A stretch of 64,000 nt of DNA from UBA995 sp035477115 (lineage in GTDB: Bacteria > Bacillota > Sulfobacillia > UBA995), in the NCBI GenBank assembly GCA_035477115.1, contig DATIKW010000018.1, positions 1 through 64,000 on the forward strand. The letters run 5' to 3'. The notes beneath the pieces are model-generated. The model ran no database searches. It worked only from the letters and a program-made list of their open reading frames with translations, and was not told where the DNA came from. Positions 15,949 to 23,300 of the stretch are shown piece by piece. The position numbers and the translations under genes were made by a program. How positions within the stretch are numbered: the first letter of the stretch is position 1; each line of letters starts with the position of its first letter.

Positions 15949-16599
15949 CTAATGGCCGTCCACCGGTGCGGGCTGCGCTGCTTCCCGCCAGCGCGTCCAG
16001 CTCGGCCAGCGCCGCGCCAGTCGGCTGACCCTATCCCAGAGCCAACTGCGGACGGCTACGGGTTGTCCCTCGAGCCGCCGCGCCAATTCCTCGGGAGTGA
16101 GCGAAGGGTCGGCACCCGCCACCTCGAGGAAGCAGAGCGGCGGAAAGAGCACGCACCACCAGTTCCCGCCCCTGCCGCTGCCCAGCACCAGTCGTACCGC
16201 CCGATAAGCGCCGCCCGGCAACACCACTTCTCCGTAAGCACCGGGCGGGAATTGCTCCACCGTCCAATCCGCCCGGGCACCATACGCCAGATCCTGTGAC
16301 CGCAGCGTATCTCGGGCTAGGGCTTCGACCCGGTCGAGTTCCCGGCGAATCAACCCGGCCGCCGCCTGGGGCGCGGCCGGAATGCGGCCGGCGTAATGCT
16401 TCAGGACGGCGTTCCGGACGGCCAGTTTGGCCTGTTCGTCCGGGTAAGCCTCACTATGGGCGACGACGTGCAGCCGCACCAGGTTGTCGGGGTTCCACGC
16501 TGCCACGGTCCGCCGGCGATGGTCGATGCCCGCGGCCGTTGCCGAGGCTGATAACAGGGCCAGGACTATCAGCCAACGCAATCCGCTCAATCTGTTCAT
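15949..16599 (-). CDS. spoIIR: Stage II sporulation protein R (SpoIIR)
   Basis: SpoIIR is made in the forespore under sigma-F, secreted across the septum, and triggers SpoIIGA to process pro-sigma-E in the mother cell. The 216-residue protein has an N-terminal signal/anchor (LRWLIVLALLSASATAAG), the family hallmark NLVRLHVVAHSEAYPDEQAK followed by LAVRNAVLKHY, and GAYGEVVLPGGAYRAVRLVL then GRGGNWWCVLFPPLCFLEVA. These last two blocks are highly diagnostic. It starts 22 bases after the sigG stop. Its signal target SpoIIGA and the substrate SigE are encoded in the same block. Confidence 0.93.
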   Translation of the reverse strand: MNRLSGLRWLIVLALLSASATAAGIDHRRRTVAAWNPDNLVRLHVVAHSEAYPDEQAKLAVRNAVLKHYAGRIPAAPQAAAGLIRRELDRVEALARDTLRSQDLAYGARADWTVEQFPPGAYGEVVLPGGAYRAVRLVLGSGRGGNWWCVLFPPLCFLEVAGADPSLTPEELARRLEGQPVAVRSWLWDRVSRLARRWPSWTRWREAAQPAPVDGH

Positions 16600-16621
16600 A
16601 GCCTGTCACCTCCCCAGTGGT

Positions 16622-17395
16622 TCACATCTGCCGCCGCATGTGGGCGAGCGCCGCCTTCTCCAGGCGGGAAACCTGGGCCTGGGAGATGCCGATTTCCGCG
16701 GCGACTTCCATCTGCGTCTTCCCCTGGAAGAAACGCAGGGTGAGGATCATCCTCTCCCGATCCGCCAGGCGGCGCATGGCCTCGGCGATAGCGATCCGCT
16801 CCAGCCAAGCATGGCCGGCCGACCGGTCGTCGGCAATCTGGTCCATTACGTGGATCGGGTCGCCTCCGTCGTGGTATACCGGATCAAACAGGCTGATCGG
16901 CTCCTGAATCGCGTCGAGCGCATACACCACTTCCTCGCGGGGGAGCTTCAGTTCGCCGGCGATCTCGGCTATCGTCGGTTCCCGGGAATGCTTGTTCACG
17001 AGGCTGTCTCGCACTTGGAGCGCCTGATAAGCGACATCCCGCAAGGAGCGGCTCACGCGGAGCGGATTGTTGTCTCGCAGGAAACGGCGGATTTCTCCGA
17101 CGATCATGGGAACAGCGTAGGTGGAGAATTTCACGTTATGGCTCAGGTCAAAATTGTCAATGGCCTTGATCAGCCCGATGCAACCCACCTGGAAGAGGTC
17201 ATCGACGTTCTCTCCCCGGTTGTTGAATCGTTGGATCACGCTGAGCACAAGCCGGAGGTTGCCCCGGATGAGCTGTTCCCGGGAATCGAGGTCACCCTGA
17301 TGGAACTCGACGAACAGCTCCCGCATCCGCGGGCTCGAGAGCACGGGAAGCTTGGAGGTGTTGACTCCGCATATCTCCACCTTGTTGACCAGCAA
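16622..17395 (-). CDS. sigG: RNA polymerase sporulation sigma factor SigG
   Basis: SigG directs late forespore transcription. The start is placed at a TTG at 17395 with GGGAGG nine bases upstream, giving a 257-residue protein beginning (M)LVNKVEICGVNTSKLPVL, the SigG hallmark that binds anti-sigma factors. Region 2 (NLRLVLSVIQRFNNRGENVD, DLFQVGCIGLIKAIDNFDL), region 3 and the region 4 helix-turn-helix (TQMEVAAEIGISQAQVSRLE) are intact. A sigma-F-like promoter lies in the gap after sigE, matching the known dependence of sigG on sigma-F. Confidence 0.95.
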   Translation of the reverse strand: MLVNKVEICGVNTSKLPVLSSPRMRELFVEFHQGDLDSREQLIRGNLRLVLSVIQRFNNRGENVDDLFQVGCIGLIKAIDNFDLSHNVKFSTYAVPMIVGEIRRFLRDNNPLRVSRSLRDVAYQALQVRDSLVNKHSREPTIAEIAGELKLPREEVVYALDAIQEPISLFDPVYHDGGDPIHVMDQIADDRSAGHAWLERIAIAEAMRRLADRERMILTLRFFQGKTQMEVAAEIGISQAQVSRLEKAALAHMRRQM

Positions 17396-17440
17396 GATCC
17401 CAGTCCTCCCGGAAGCTGACAATATCTGTAATGTCGTTCA

Positions 17441-17469
17441 CAGTATCTCCGGGAGGGCGGCGCTTATGC
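17441..17469 (-). promoter_or_regulatory. putative sigma-F-dependent promoter of sigG
   Basis: On the minus strand, GCATA (17465-17469) is followed after 14 bp by GGAGATACTG (17441-17450). This fits the sigma-F/sigma-G class pattern G-Y-ATA, about 15 bp, GG-nn-ATA-n-T-A at all but the last base. It lies just beyond the sigE stop and about 45 bases before the sigG start. Confidence 0.6.
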
Positions 17470-17473
17470 GTCC

Positions 17474-18199
17474 TCACTGCATGTTTGCCATGTCGTGGCG
17501 CAGGCGTTTGATGGTACGCTTCTCCAGTCTTGAGATGTAGGACTGCGAAATGCCCAGGATGTCCGCGACTTCCTTCTGAGTCCGTTCCTGCCCGTCCGTC
17601 AGGCCGAATCGCAGTTCCATGATCCGCTTCTCCCTGCCGGCAAGACCCTCCATGGCCTGCCGCAGGAGCATCCGATCGACCTCCACCTCGACTTGCCGGC
17701 AGATGATATCCGGGTCGGTGCCGTGAACATCCGACAGGAGCAACTCGTTACCTTCGCCATCCGTATTCAGCGGCTCCTCGAAGGAGACTTCGGCGCGGCG
17801 CCGCCGATTACGCCGAAGGTACATCAGGATCTCATTCTCGATGCAGCGGGAGGCGTAAGTAGCCAGCTTGATACGCTTGCCAGGGTCGAAGGTGTTCACC
17901 GCTTTGATCAAGCCGATGGTGCCGATCGATACGAGATCTTCTATCCCGACGGCGCTTGACTCGAACTTGCGCGCGATGTACACGACCAGCCGGAGATTCC
18001 GCTCGACCAGGACGGACCTGACCGATCCGTCTCCGTCCTGAAGGCGTCCGATCAGCATCCCTTCTTCGTCCCGGGTGAGGGGCGGGGGCAACGTCTCGCT
18101 GCTGCCGACATACTGCACCGGCCGCCCCCACCCCGCCGCCGCCAGAACGCGCGCCACTACAAGCCGTATTCTCCAGCCCAGACCGAGGCTCACCGCCAT
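17474..18199 (-). CDS. sigE: RNA polymerase sporulation sigma factor SigE (pro-sigma-E)
   Basis: SigE controls early mother-cell transcription and is made as an inactive precursor. The 241-residue protein has the hydrophobic/basic pro-sequence (about residues 1-28), followed by QYVGSSETLPPPLTRDEEGM, where SpoIIGA cleaves in homologues. Region 2 (RNLRLVVYIARKFESSAVGI, EDLVSIGTIGLIKAVNTFDP) and the region 4 helix-turn-helix (TQKEVADILGISQSYISRLE) follow. It overlaps the end of spoIIGA by 10 bases, so protease and substrate are translationally coupled. Confidence 0.96.
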   Translation of the reverse strand: MAVSLGLGWRIRLVVARVLAAAGWGRPVQYVGSSETLPPPLTRDEEGMLIGRLQDGDGSVRSVLVERNLRLVVYIARKFESSAVGIEDLVSIGTIGLIKAVNTFDPGKRIKLATYASRCIENEILMYLRRNRRRRAEVSFEEPLNTDGEGNELLLSDVHGTDPDIICRQVEVEVDRMLLRQAMEGLAGREKRIMELRFGLTDGQERTQKEVADILGISQSYISRLEKRTIKRLRHDMANMQ

Positions 18200-19110
18200 C
18201 TCCTCTCCCCCTCCTCCAGGAGGTCTGGATTGAGCAGTGCGCGGTATTCCCCCGCCGCGGACAGCGCCCCGGAACAGGCGCAGACGACCACGTCCGCCAC
18301 CTTGAACTCTCTCCCGCGGTCCCGCAGGACCATCGCGTCGGTCCGGAATCCCATCAGCAGTCCCGCCGGTTGGCCGATGCTCTGAAACGGGACCACTCTG
18401 ATCCGGGCGGCCCAGTGCGTGCCTTCCAGACCGGAAGCAACCTGCGCCAGATCGGGTGGGTCTTTGAGGTGGACCTGGACGCCCGCGGGCAGCAGCCCGC
18501 TGAGAGCGGTTGCTTCGACGATGACGGCCGGGCAGCCGGTAAGCGGATCCCGGAGGCGATTACCGGTATCCACCAGGGCGGGAAGGGTGATCGTCTCTTG
18601 ACCAAAGGTCAATTCCATCGGCACCAACAAGCTGACTCGCCACTTACGCCGCATCTCGCCCAGCACCGAGCCCAGCAGGGACACCCCGCCCACCAGCGCC
18701 GCCGCCAGGATCCACCAGCGGACTCCGCCGGCGTATACCCAGACGCCGCCGACGACCGCTTGCGGGGAGCGGGTCAAGAACCCCATGGCCAGAGCCGTCC
18801 CGCCGGTCACGAGGGTGACGGCATAGAACCAACCTGCAGCCCGGCCGAAATCGCTGAAGGTCCGAGGGGAGAAAGCCATCCCCACCATCAGCAGCGAAAA
18901 CAGCAGCCTTCCCGGCGGGCTGAAGAGCCAGTCCAGAGACGGGACAAGGAGAGCCAGGGCGTAGGCGCCGCCGGTCGCCGACGCCAGAGCCAGCCGGCCG
19001 GCGGAGGTCGGCAGCCTGCCCAGACGTGCAGCTAACCACAGGGTGACGAAGTTCATCCCGAGATTGGTCAGGAAATAGAGGTCGGCATACAGGTAGCCCA
19101 AGGGGGTCAC
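18190..19110 (-). CDS. spoIIGA: Sigma-E processing peptidase SpoIIGA
   Basis: SpoIIGA is a membrane-bound aspartic protease that activates pro-sigma-E on the SpoIIR signal. The 306-residue protein has an N-terminal membrane domain of about five hydrophobic segments starting YLYADLYFLTNLGMNFVTLW, and a C-terminal protease domain with ALVDTGNRLRDPLTGCPAVI. The catalytic aspartate is Asp181 in the DTGN motif. Sequence near the C-terminus (VPFQSIGQPAGLLMGFRTDA) is typical. It is the first gene of the sporulation block, separated from ftsZ here by cstA. Confidence 0.93.
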   Translation of the reverse strand: MTPLGYLYADLYFLTNLGMNFVTLWLAARLGRLPTSAGRLALASATGGAYALALLVPSLDWLFSPPGRLLFSLLMVGMAFSPRTFSDFGRAAGWFYAVTLVTGGTALAMGFLTRSPQAVVGGVWVYAGGVRWWILAAALVGGVSLLGSVLGEMRRKWRVSLLVPMELTFGQETITLPALVDTGNRLRDPLTGCPAVIVEATALSGLLPAGVQVHLKDPPDLAQVASGLEGTHWAARIRVVPFQSIGQPAGLLMGFRTDAMVLRDRGREFKVADVVVCACSGALSAAGEYRALLNPDLLEEGERRWR

Positions 19111-19169
19111 CCCCCGGCGGAGAACCGATTCCCTGAAGGTCTATGCAGGTCCGCCGCCGCGCATGTCCC

Positions 19170-19202
19170 ATTGTAGCCGGGGAGACGCAAGAACTCTGTC
19201 GG
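19170..19202 (-). promoter_or_regulatory. candidate Spo0A-type long-spacer promoter of spoIIGA-sigE
   Basis: On the minus strand a TACAAT -10 (19170-19175) is preceded at a 21-bp spacer by CCGACA (19197-19202), which matches four of six bases of the -35 consensus. The opposite strand of that -35 reads TCTGTCGG, sharing the TGTCG core of Spo0A boxes. Spo0A-activated spoIIG promoters have this unusual spacing and overlap. The match is partial. Confidence 0.4.
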
Positions 19203-19216
19203 CGGAAGTAAGGCGA

Positions 19217-19243
19217 TAGGGGCGGGTTCGGAACCCGCCCCTA
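19217..19243. repeat. dispersed palindromic repeat, copy 2
   Basis: A 27-bp perfect-arm palindrome, TAGGGGCGGGTTC followed by GGAACCCGCCCCTA, lies between the cstA stop and the spoIIGA promoter. It could act as the cstA terminator hairpin, although no T-run follows. Confidence 0.85.
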
Positions 19244-19260
19244 CATGGATCCGCTGGAAA

Positions 19261-20925
19261 CTAGTCGGCTATGTTGGGTGACGCCGGCGCGCCCTTCCGC
19301 CACACCCTGAACGCTATGCCGATCACGCCCAGGCTGCACAGGAAGACGATGATGCCGATGACCGCCAGCGTCCAGTTGCCCCTGGGGATGTAAGTGGTGA
19401 TGACGCTGTAAGCCATGGCGGTCATGGAGGTGACCACCATGATCACGAACGGTATCACGTACGCGAGGATCGGGCGGCGCAAGCTCATCAGGAATACCGC
19501 GGCCGCGAGCAAGGCCAGCGCCGCGAGGATCTGGTTGCTGGCGCCGAACAGGGGCCAGAGGTCCATCCCCAGCGGGAGCCTACCGGCACGGGGCAAAGCG
19601 AGGAACATGACCGCCGCCAGCCCGGGAATCAGCGATACGCTCCGATCCTGGAACCAGGCCGGCAAGCGGAAAGTGCTGGCGAATTCGGCGGTGACGATCC
19701 GGGTGAAGCGCATGGCCGAGTCCAGCGTGGTCATGGCAAAGCTCTTCGCCACCACCGCGAATAAGGCCGCGGCAAGGGCCACGGGGAAGCCGAGCGGCAC
19801 CAGGAACGCCGCTCCGCCCTCGGCCCACACCACCGGCCAGCGGGCCGCTCCCCAGGCGGCGTAGAACTGCTCGTAGCCGGCCACTCCCAGGCCGACCACC
19901 GCCGTGAGCAAGGCAATGACCGCGAGATACCCTTCGGCCAGCATTGACCCGAAACCCACGAACTTGGCGTCGCCTTCCGAGCGCAGTTGTTTCGAGGTCG
20001 TGCCGCCGGCAACCAGGGAGTGGAACCCGGATACCGCGCCGCAGGCGATGGTGATCATGACGAACGGCCAGATGGGCGGCGCTCCCGGCGGCGCAAGGCG
20101 GATGGCCGGCGCCACCAGTTGGCCCCCGCCGGCCAGCGCCAAGACAGCGATCCCGGCGCTGATGACGACCAGCGCGATGATCAGCTGGATGCCGTTGATG
20201 AAATCGCGGGGTTGGACCAGCGACCACACCGGCAGGCGCGTGGCCACCACTATGTAGGCCAGCAGCACCCACACCCAGGTCGCGTACGGGAGCTGTAGCG
20301 GATAGGCGAGGCCCACCGGAACCATCGCATACATGACGGCCACTGCTATGAGGCCGCTGATGATCGGGTTCACTTTCCAGCCCTTGCGCAGTCCCCACCC
20401 GATGATCAGCGCCAGCGGGATCTCGACCCAGATGGAATACACCGCGGCCGGATACGCGTGCGCAAGGGTTGCGATGACGTGGATGAATACGGCGCATACC
20501 AGGACGAGCAGGAAGAAGACGACTCCGTACATGAGTTGCGTTGCCCTCCGGCCCAGGAGGTCGTTCAGGTAGTCGGCGAGCCCCCGCCCCTGGTGCCGCA
20601 GGGAGGTCATGAGGGCGCCGAAGTCGTGGACCGCGCCGATGAAGATGGTACCGAAGATCACCCAGAGCAGCGCCGGGACCCAACCCCAGATGGCGGCGAC
20701 TATCGGACCGAGGATCGGCCCCGCCCCGGCGATGGAAGTGAAGTGGTGCCCGGCAACCAGTTCGGGACGGCTCGGGACGAACTCGAAGCCATCGTCCCGC
20801 ACGGTGGCCGGCGTCACCTGGTCGGGCTTGACCTGCCATATCTTCCGCGCCAGGTAGTTGGCGTAGAACCGATAGGACAGGTAGAACGCAACCAGGGACA
20901 CGACCAGGAACAGGAGCGCATGCAT
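19261..20925 (-). CDS. cstA: Carbon starvation protein A family transporter (CstA)
   Basis: CstA-family proteins are multispanning transporters, shown in several bacteria to take up pyruvate or peptides. The 554-residue protein has about 16 hydrophobic segments and the family blocks HHFTSIAGAGPILGPIVAAI, WGWVPALLWVIFGTIFIGAV, HDFGALMTSLRHQGRGLADY and IACGAVSGFHSLVAGGTTSK. The ATG at 20925 is preceded by AGGGGTGA at good spacing; an in-frame GTG four codons upstream has its Shine-Dalgarno too close. It interrupts the usual ftsZ-spoIIGA neighbourhood. Its promoter region contains two perfect palindromes, which suggests repression. Confidence 0.93.
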   Translation of the reverse strand: MHALLFLVVSLVAFYLSYRFYANYLARKIWQVKPDQVTPATVRDDGFEFVPSRPELVAGHHFTSIAGAGPILGPIVAAIWGWVPALLWVIFGTIFIGAVHDFGALMTSLRHQGRGLADYLNDLLGRRATQLMYGVVFFLLVLVCAVFIHVIATLAHAYPAAVYSIWVEIPLALIIGWGLRKGWKVNPIISGLIAVAVMYAMVPVGLAYPLQLPYATWVWVLLAYIVVATRLPVWSLVQPRDFINGIQLIIALVVISAGIAVLALAGGGQLVAPAIRLAPPGAPPIWPFVMITIACGAVSGFHSLVAGGTTSKQLRSEGDAKFVGFGSMLAEGYLAVIALLTAVVGLGVAGYEQFYAAWGAARWPVVWAEGGAAFLVPLGFPVALAAALFAVVAKSFAMTTLDSAMRFTRIVTAEFASTFRLPAWFQDRSVSLIPGLAAVMFLALPRAGRLPLGMDLWPLFGASNQILAALALLAAAVFLMSLRRPILAYVIPFVIMVVTSMTAMAYSVITTYIPRGNWTLAVIGIIVFLCSLGVIGIAFRVWRKGAPASPNIAD

Positions 20926-20984
20926 TGGACGGCTCACCCCTTTCGAGGCCTACGGCATGAAGAGTCGGCATGTGCCTCTATCTC

Positions 20985-21028
20985 CCTGCCATGGCAGGAT
21001 ATGCTTCTCCAGAAAGGATTGACAATCC
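20985..21028 (-). promoter_or_regulatory. cstA promoter with two overlapping palindromes
   Basis: On the minus strand TTGTCA (21020-21025) and TATCCT (20996-21001) are 18 bp apart. A perfect 14-bp palindrome CCTGCCATGGCAGG (20985-20998) covers the start side of the -10. A second palindrome, GGATTG-A-CAATCC (21016-21028), covers the -35. Both look like operator sites for an unidentified regulator. Confidence 0.5.
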
Positions 21029-21120
21029 TCTTGAGCGTCGGGGAGTGCGGTCAAACTTGCGTGGCGTACGCGAATGCGGGAGTAGCGTGGACAGCGTCAA
21101 GTTGGAGGCGTTCACCTACA

Positions 21121-21363
21121 ATGGATGGGCGCGCGGCACGGGCCGCCTGGAAGCCATCCAACCCCTTGCGAGAGGAGCCAGGTCTCTTGGCGGAAACCGG
21201 CTCCATCCGGTTCAATGCTGAAGCCCAGATTCCCGGGGTGGGCGTGTCCCGTGAGGTGGGCGCGACCCTTCAGCGCCTGGCGAAGAAGGGCCCGATGCGG
21301 CTGCGCCTGTGGAACTTGGCGAAGGACTGGCCGGCCCCCCACAAGACCCGGCGACAAGTTTGA
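21121..21363 (+). CDS. small hypothetical protein, convergent with ftsZ
   Basis: An 80-codon plus-strand frame runs from an ATG to a TGA seven bases before the ftsZ stop codon. It begins MDGRAARAAWKPSNPLREEP and includes GVGVSREVGATLQRLAKKGP. I do not recognise a family. Support for coding is a GGAGG 12 bases before the ATG and about 80 percent G or C at third codon positions, close to the neighbours. The protein is basic, without a signal peptide or membrane segment. It occupies most of an otherwise empty 440-bp gap between cstA and ftsZ, so it may also be chance. Confidence 0.35.
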   Translation: MDGRAARAAWKPSNPLREEPGLLAETGSIRFNAEAQIPGVGVSREVGATLQRLAKKGPMRLRLWNLAKDWPAPHKTRRQV

Positions 21364-21369
21364 GGGGAG

Positions 21370-22434
21370 TCAGCGCAAGAACTTCGGATCGGGACCCGCC
21401 CGCAGCCATGGCGGCAAGGCGAAGTCGTCGTCCCCGACCAAGGTAGGGATTTCCAGATCCGGCTTGGGCGGCGGGCGGCGTCTCGGCTCGAAGCCGGTAG
21501 CGATGACCGTCACCCGCAATTCGTCGCCAGCCGACTGGTCGATGACCATGCCGCAGATGATGTTGGCCTGGGGATCGGCCACTTTCTGGATGACGCGCGC
21601 CGCCTCGTCGGCCTCGAAGAGGGCCAGGTCCGGGCCGCCGGTGATGTTGATCAGCACCCCCTTGGCCCCATCGATCGAGGTTTCCAGCAAGGGGCTGGAG
21701 ATCGCGGCCTGGGCCGCCTCCACCGCCCGATTGTCGCCTCGGGCCACGCCGATGCCCATCAGGGCGGACCCGGTATCGCGCATGATCGTCCGCACATCGG
21801 CGAAGTCGAGGTTGATCAGTCCCGGCACCGCTACCAGGTCGGAGACGCCCTGCACCCCCTGCCGCAACACGTCGTCGGCAAGCCGGAAGGAGTCGAGGAT
21901 GGTCGTCTTGCGATCGACGACCTGCAGCAGGCGATCATTGGGGATCACGATCAGCGTATCCACCCGTTCTCTGAGTTCCTCTATGCCGGTCTCCGCCTGC
22001 AGCGACCGGGTGCGACCCTCGAAAGTGAACGGCCTGGTCACAACGCCTACCGTCAGACTACCCTGTTCGCGGGCGCACTCCGCCACGATCGGCGCCGCCC
22101 CGGTGCCCGTGCCTCCCCCCATGCCGGCGGTGACGAAGGTCATGTCGGAGCCCCGCATGGCTTCCATCAGGGTCTCGCGGCTCTCCTCCGCCGCCTTGCG
22201 GCCGATGGCGGGGTCTCCGCCCGCCCCCAGTCCCTTGGTCAGCTTCTCGCCCAACTGAAGCCGGACCGCAGCACGCGACAACGACAGGGCTTGCGCGTCG
22301 GTGTTGAGGCTTATGAACTCCACGCCCCGCAGGCCTGCCGCCAGCATGCGGTTCACGGCGTTGCTCCCCCCGCCGCCTACCCCGACCACCTTGATCACCG
22401 CGAACTGCTCGGCATCCATCTCCAGTTCCAGCAA
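21370..22434 (-). CDS. ftsZ: Cell division protein FtsZ
   Basis: FtsZ is the tubulin-like GTPase that forms the division ring. The start is placed at a TTG at 22434 with GGGAGG about ten bases upstream, giving (M)LELEMDAEQFAVIKVVGVG, which matches the normal N-terminus; the protein then has 354 residues. Nucleotide-binding features are GVGGGGSNAVNRM, LNTDAQAL, the tubulin signature GGGTGTGAAP and NIDFADV-like NLDFADVRTIMRDTGSALMG. The tail is short and ends DDDFALPPWLRAGPDPKFLR, which may serve as the partner-binding peptide. No ftsA precedes it. Confidence 0.96.
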   Translation of the reverse strand: MLELEMDAEQFAVIKVVGVGGGGSNAVNRMLAAGLRGVEFISLNTDAQALSLSRAAVRLQLGEKLTKGLGAGGDPAIGRKAAEESRETLMEAMRGSDMTFVTAGMGGGTGTGAAPIVAECAREQGSLTVGVVTRPFTFEGRTRSLQAETGIEELRERVDTLIVIPNDRLLQVVDRKTTILDSFRLADDVLRQGVQGVSDLVAVPGLINLDFADVRTIMRDTGSALMGIGVARGDNRAVEAAQAAISSPLLETSIDGAKGVLINITGGPDLALFEADEAARVIQKVADPQANIICGMVIDQSAGDELRVTVIATGFEPRRRPPPKPDLEIPTLVGDDDFALPPWLRAGPDPKFLR

Positions 22435-22529
22435 GGCCTCATCGCCTCCCAAACCCGACCGCACCGCAGACGAGGATTCTATGAGAATATTGGTTTCCCT
22501 TCCATCAGCCCGCCCCGGCCGCTCGGGGG

Positions 22530-23300
22530 TCAGTCGGTCAATTTGACTCGCGGTCTGGCCGGCTGGCGGAGGTCAATGTACTCGGCCCGTCGCCCCTTCA
22601 CCGCCAGTTCGTCGACCACCGCCCGCATGGCGGCCACCTTGGCGGCCATGGCCTCGGGCGAGCCGAAATACACGGCTATGCCGCCGGCGGTGTAGGCGAT
22701 GACCTCTCCCCCCTCGGCCAGGTGGATTTCCGCCAGCAGTCCATGATCCTCGCCCACATACCCTAGCAGGATCAGGGCCGTGTCCAGCCGGCTGGACAGG
22801 TCGTCCCCGGGGAGCGCGCGACCCACGTCCACCCCGGTGATCACCGGGACCATGGGCAAGACCTCGGCCAGACCCAACACCCTCCCTTGCCCATCCAGTT
22901 CCAGGAAAGATGCGTAGTAGGGCACTACGGCCGCGACCGGTCGCTCGACGATGGCGATGGCAATGCCGGAGGGCAGGTCGCGGCTGACCCGGGCATGTAG
23001 TACCCGGGGATGGGCCTCGATTGCCTGGCGCACTCGGCCCAGCGATAGCCGCCAAGTGTTCATTCCTGCTCCCAGGCCTGCGAGGTCGATGATTTCCTGT
23101 TCGCCGATCCGCCATAGGCCGTCTACCGTCACCTCACGGACTTCAAACAGGGGCGAGTCGAGCAAGAGGAAGCATCCTATAGCGGCCAGTACCGTGATCG
23201 CGAGCGCCACGCGGGCACCGGGGGCGACCCGCCGGACACTCCGCCTGGGCATTGACCGGCCAGGCGCGGCCTGACCGAGGTCAGTCCGCCCGCCGGACAT
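22530..23300 (-). CDS. ftsQ: Cell division protein FtsQ/DivIB
   Basis: FtsQ/DivIB is a bitopic division protein that links FtsL and the septal synthases. With the start at 23300 it has 256 residues: a basic cytoplasmic N-terminus, one membrane segment (VALAITVLAAIGCFLLLDSP), and a POTRA domain (LFEVREVTVDGLWRIGEQEI through LPSGIAIAIVERPVAAVVPY). The beta domain ends with RAEYIDLRQPARPRVKLTD. This start overlaps the end of murA by 20 bases. A later ATG at 23252 is also possible, and neither has a strong ribosome binding site. Confidence 0.9.
   Translation of the reverse strand: MSGGRTDLGQAAPGRSMPRRSVRRVAPGARVALAITVLAAIGCFLLLDSPLFEVREVTVDGLWRIGEQEIIDLAGLGAGMNTWRLSLGRVRQAIEAHPRVLHARVSRDLPSGIAIAIVERPVAAVVPYYASFLELDGQGRVLGLAEVLPMVPVITGVDVGRALPGDDLSSRLDTALILLGYVGEDHGLLAEIHLAEGGEVIAYTAGGIAVYFGSPEAMAAKVAAMRAVVDELAVKGRRAEYIDLRQPARPRVKLTD

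Noticed and set aside
20458..21363. 301-codon plus-strand frame across the cstA 5' end
   Set aside because: Most of it is antisense to cstA; only the last 80 codons lie in free sequence and are listed separately.
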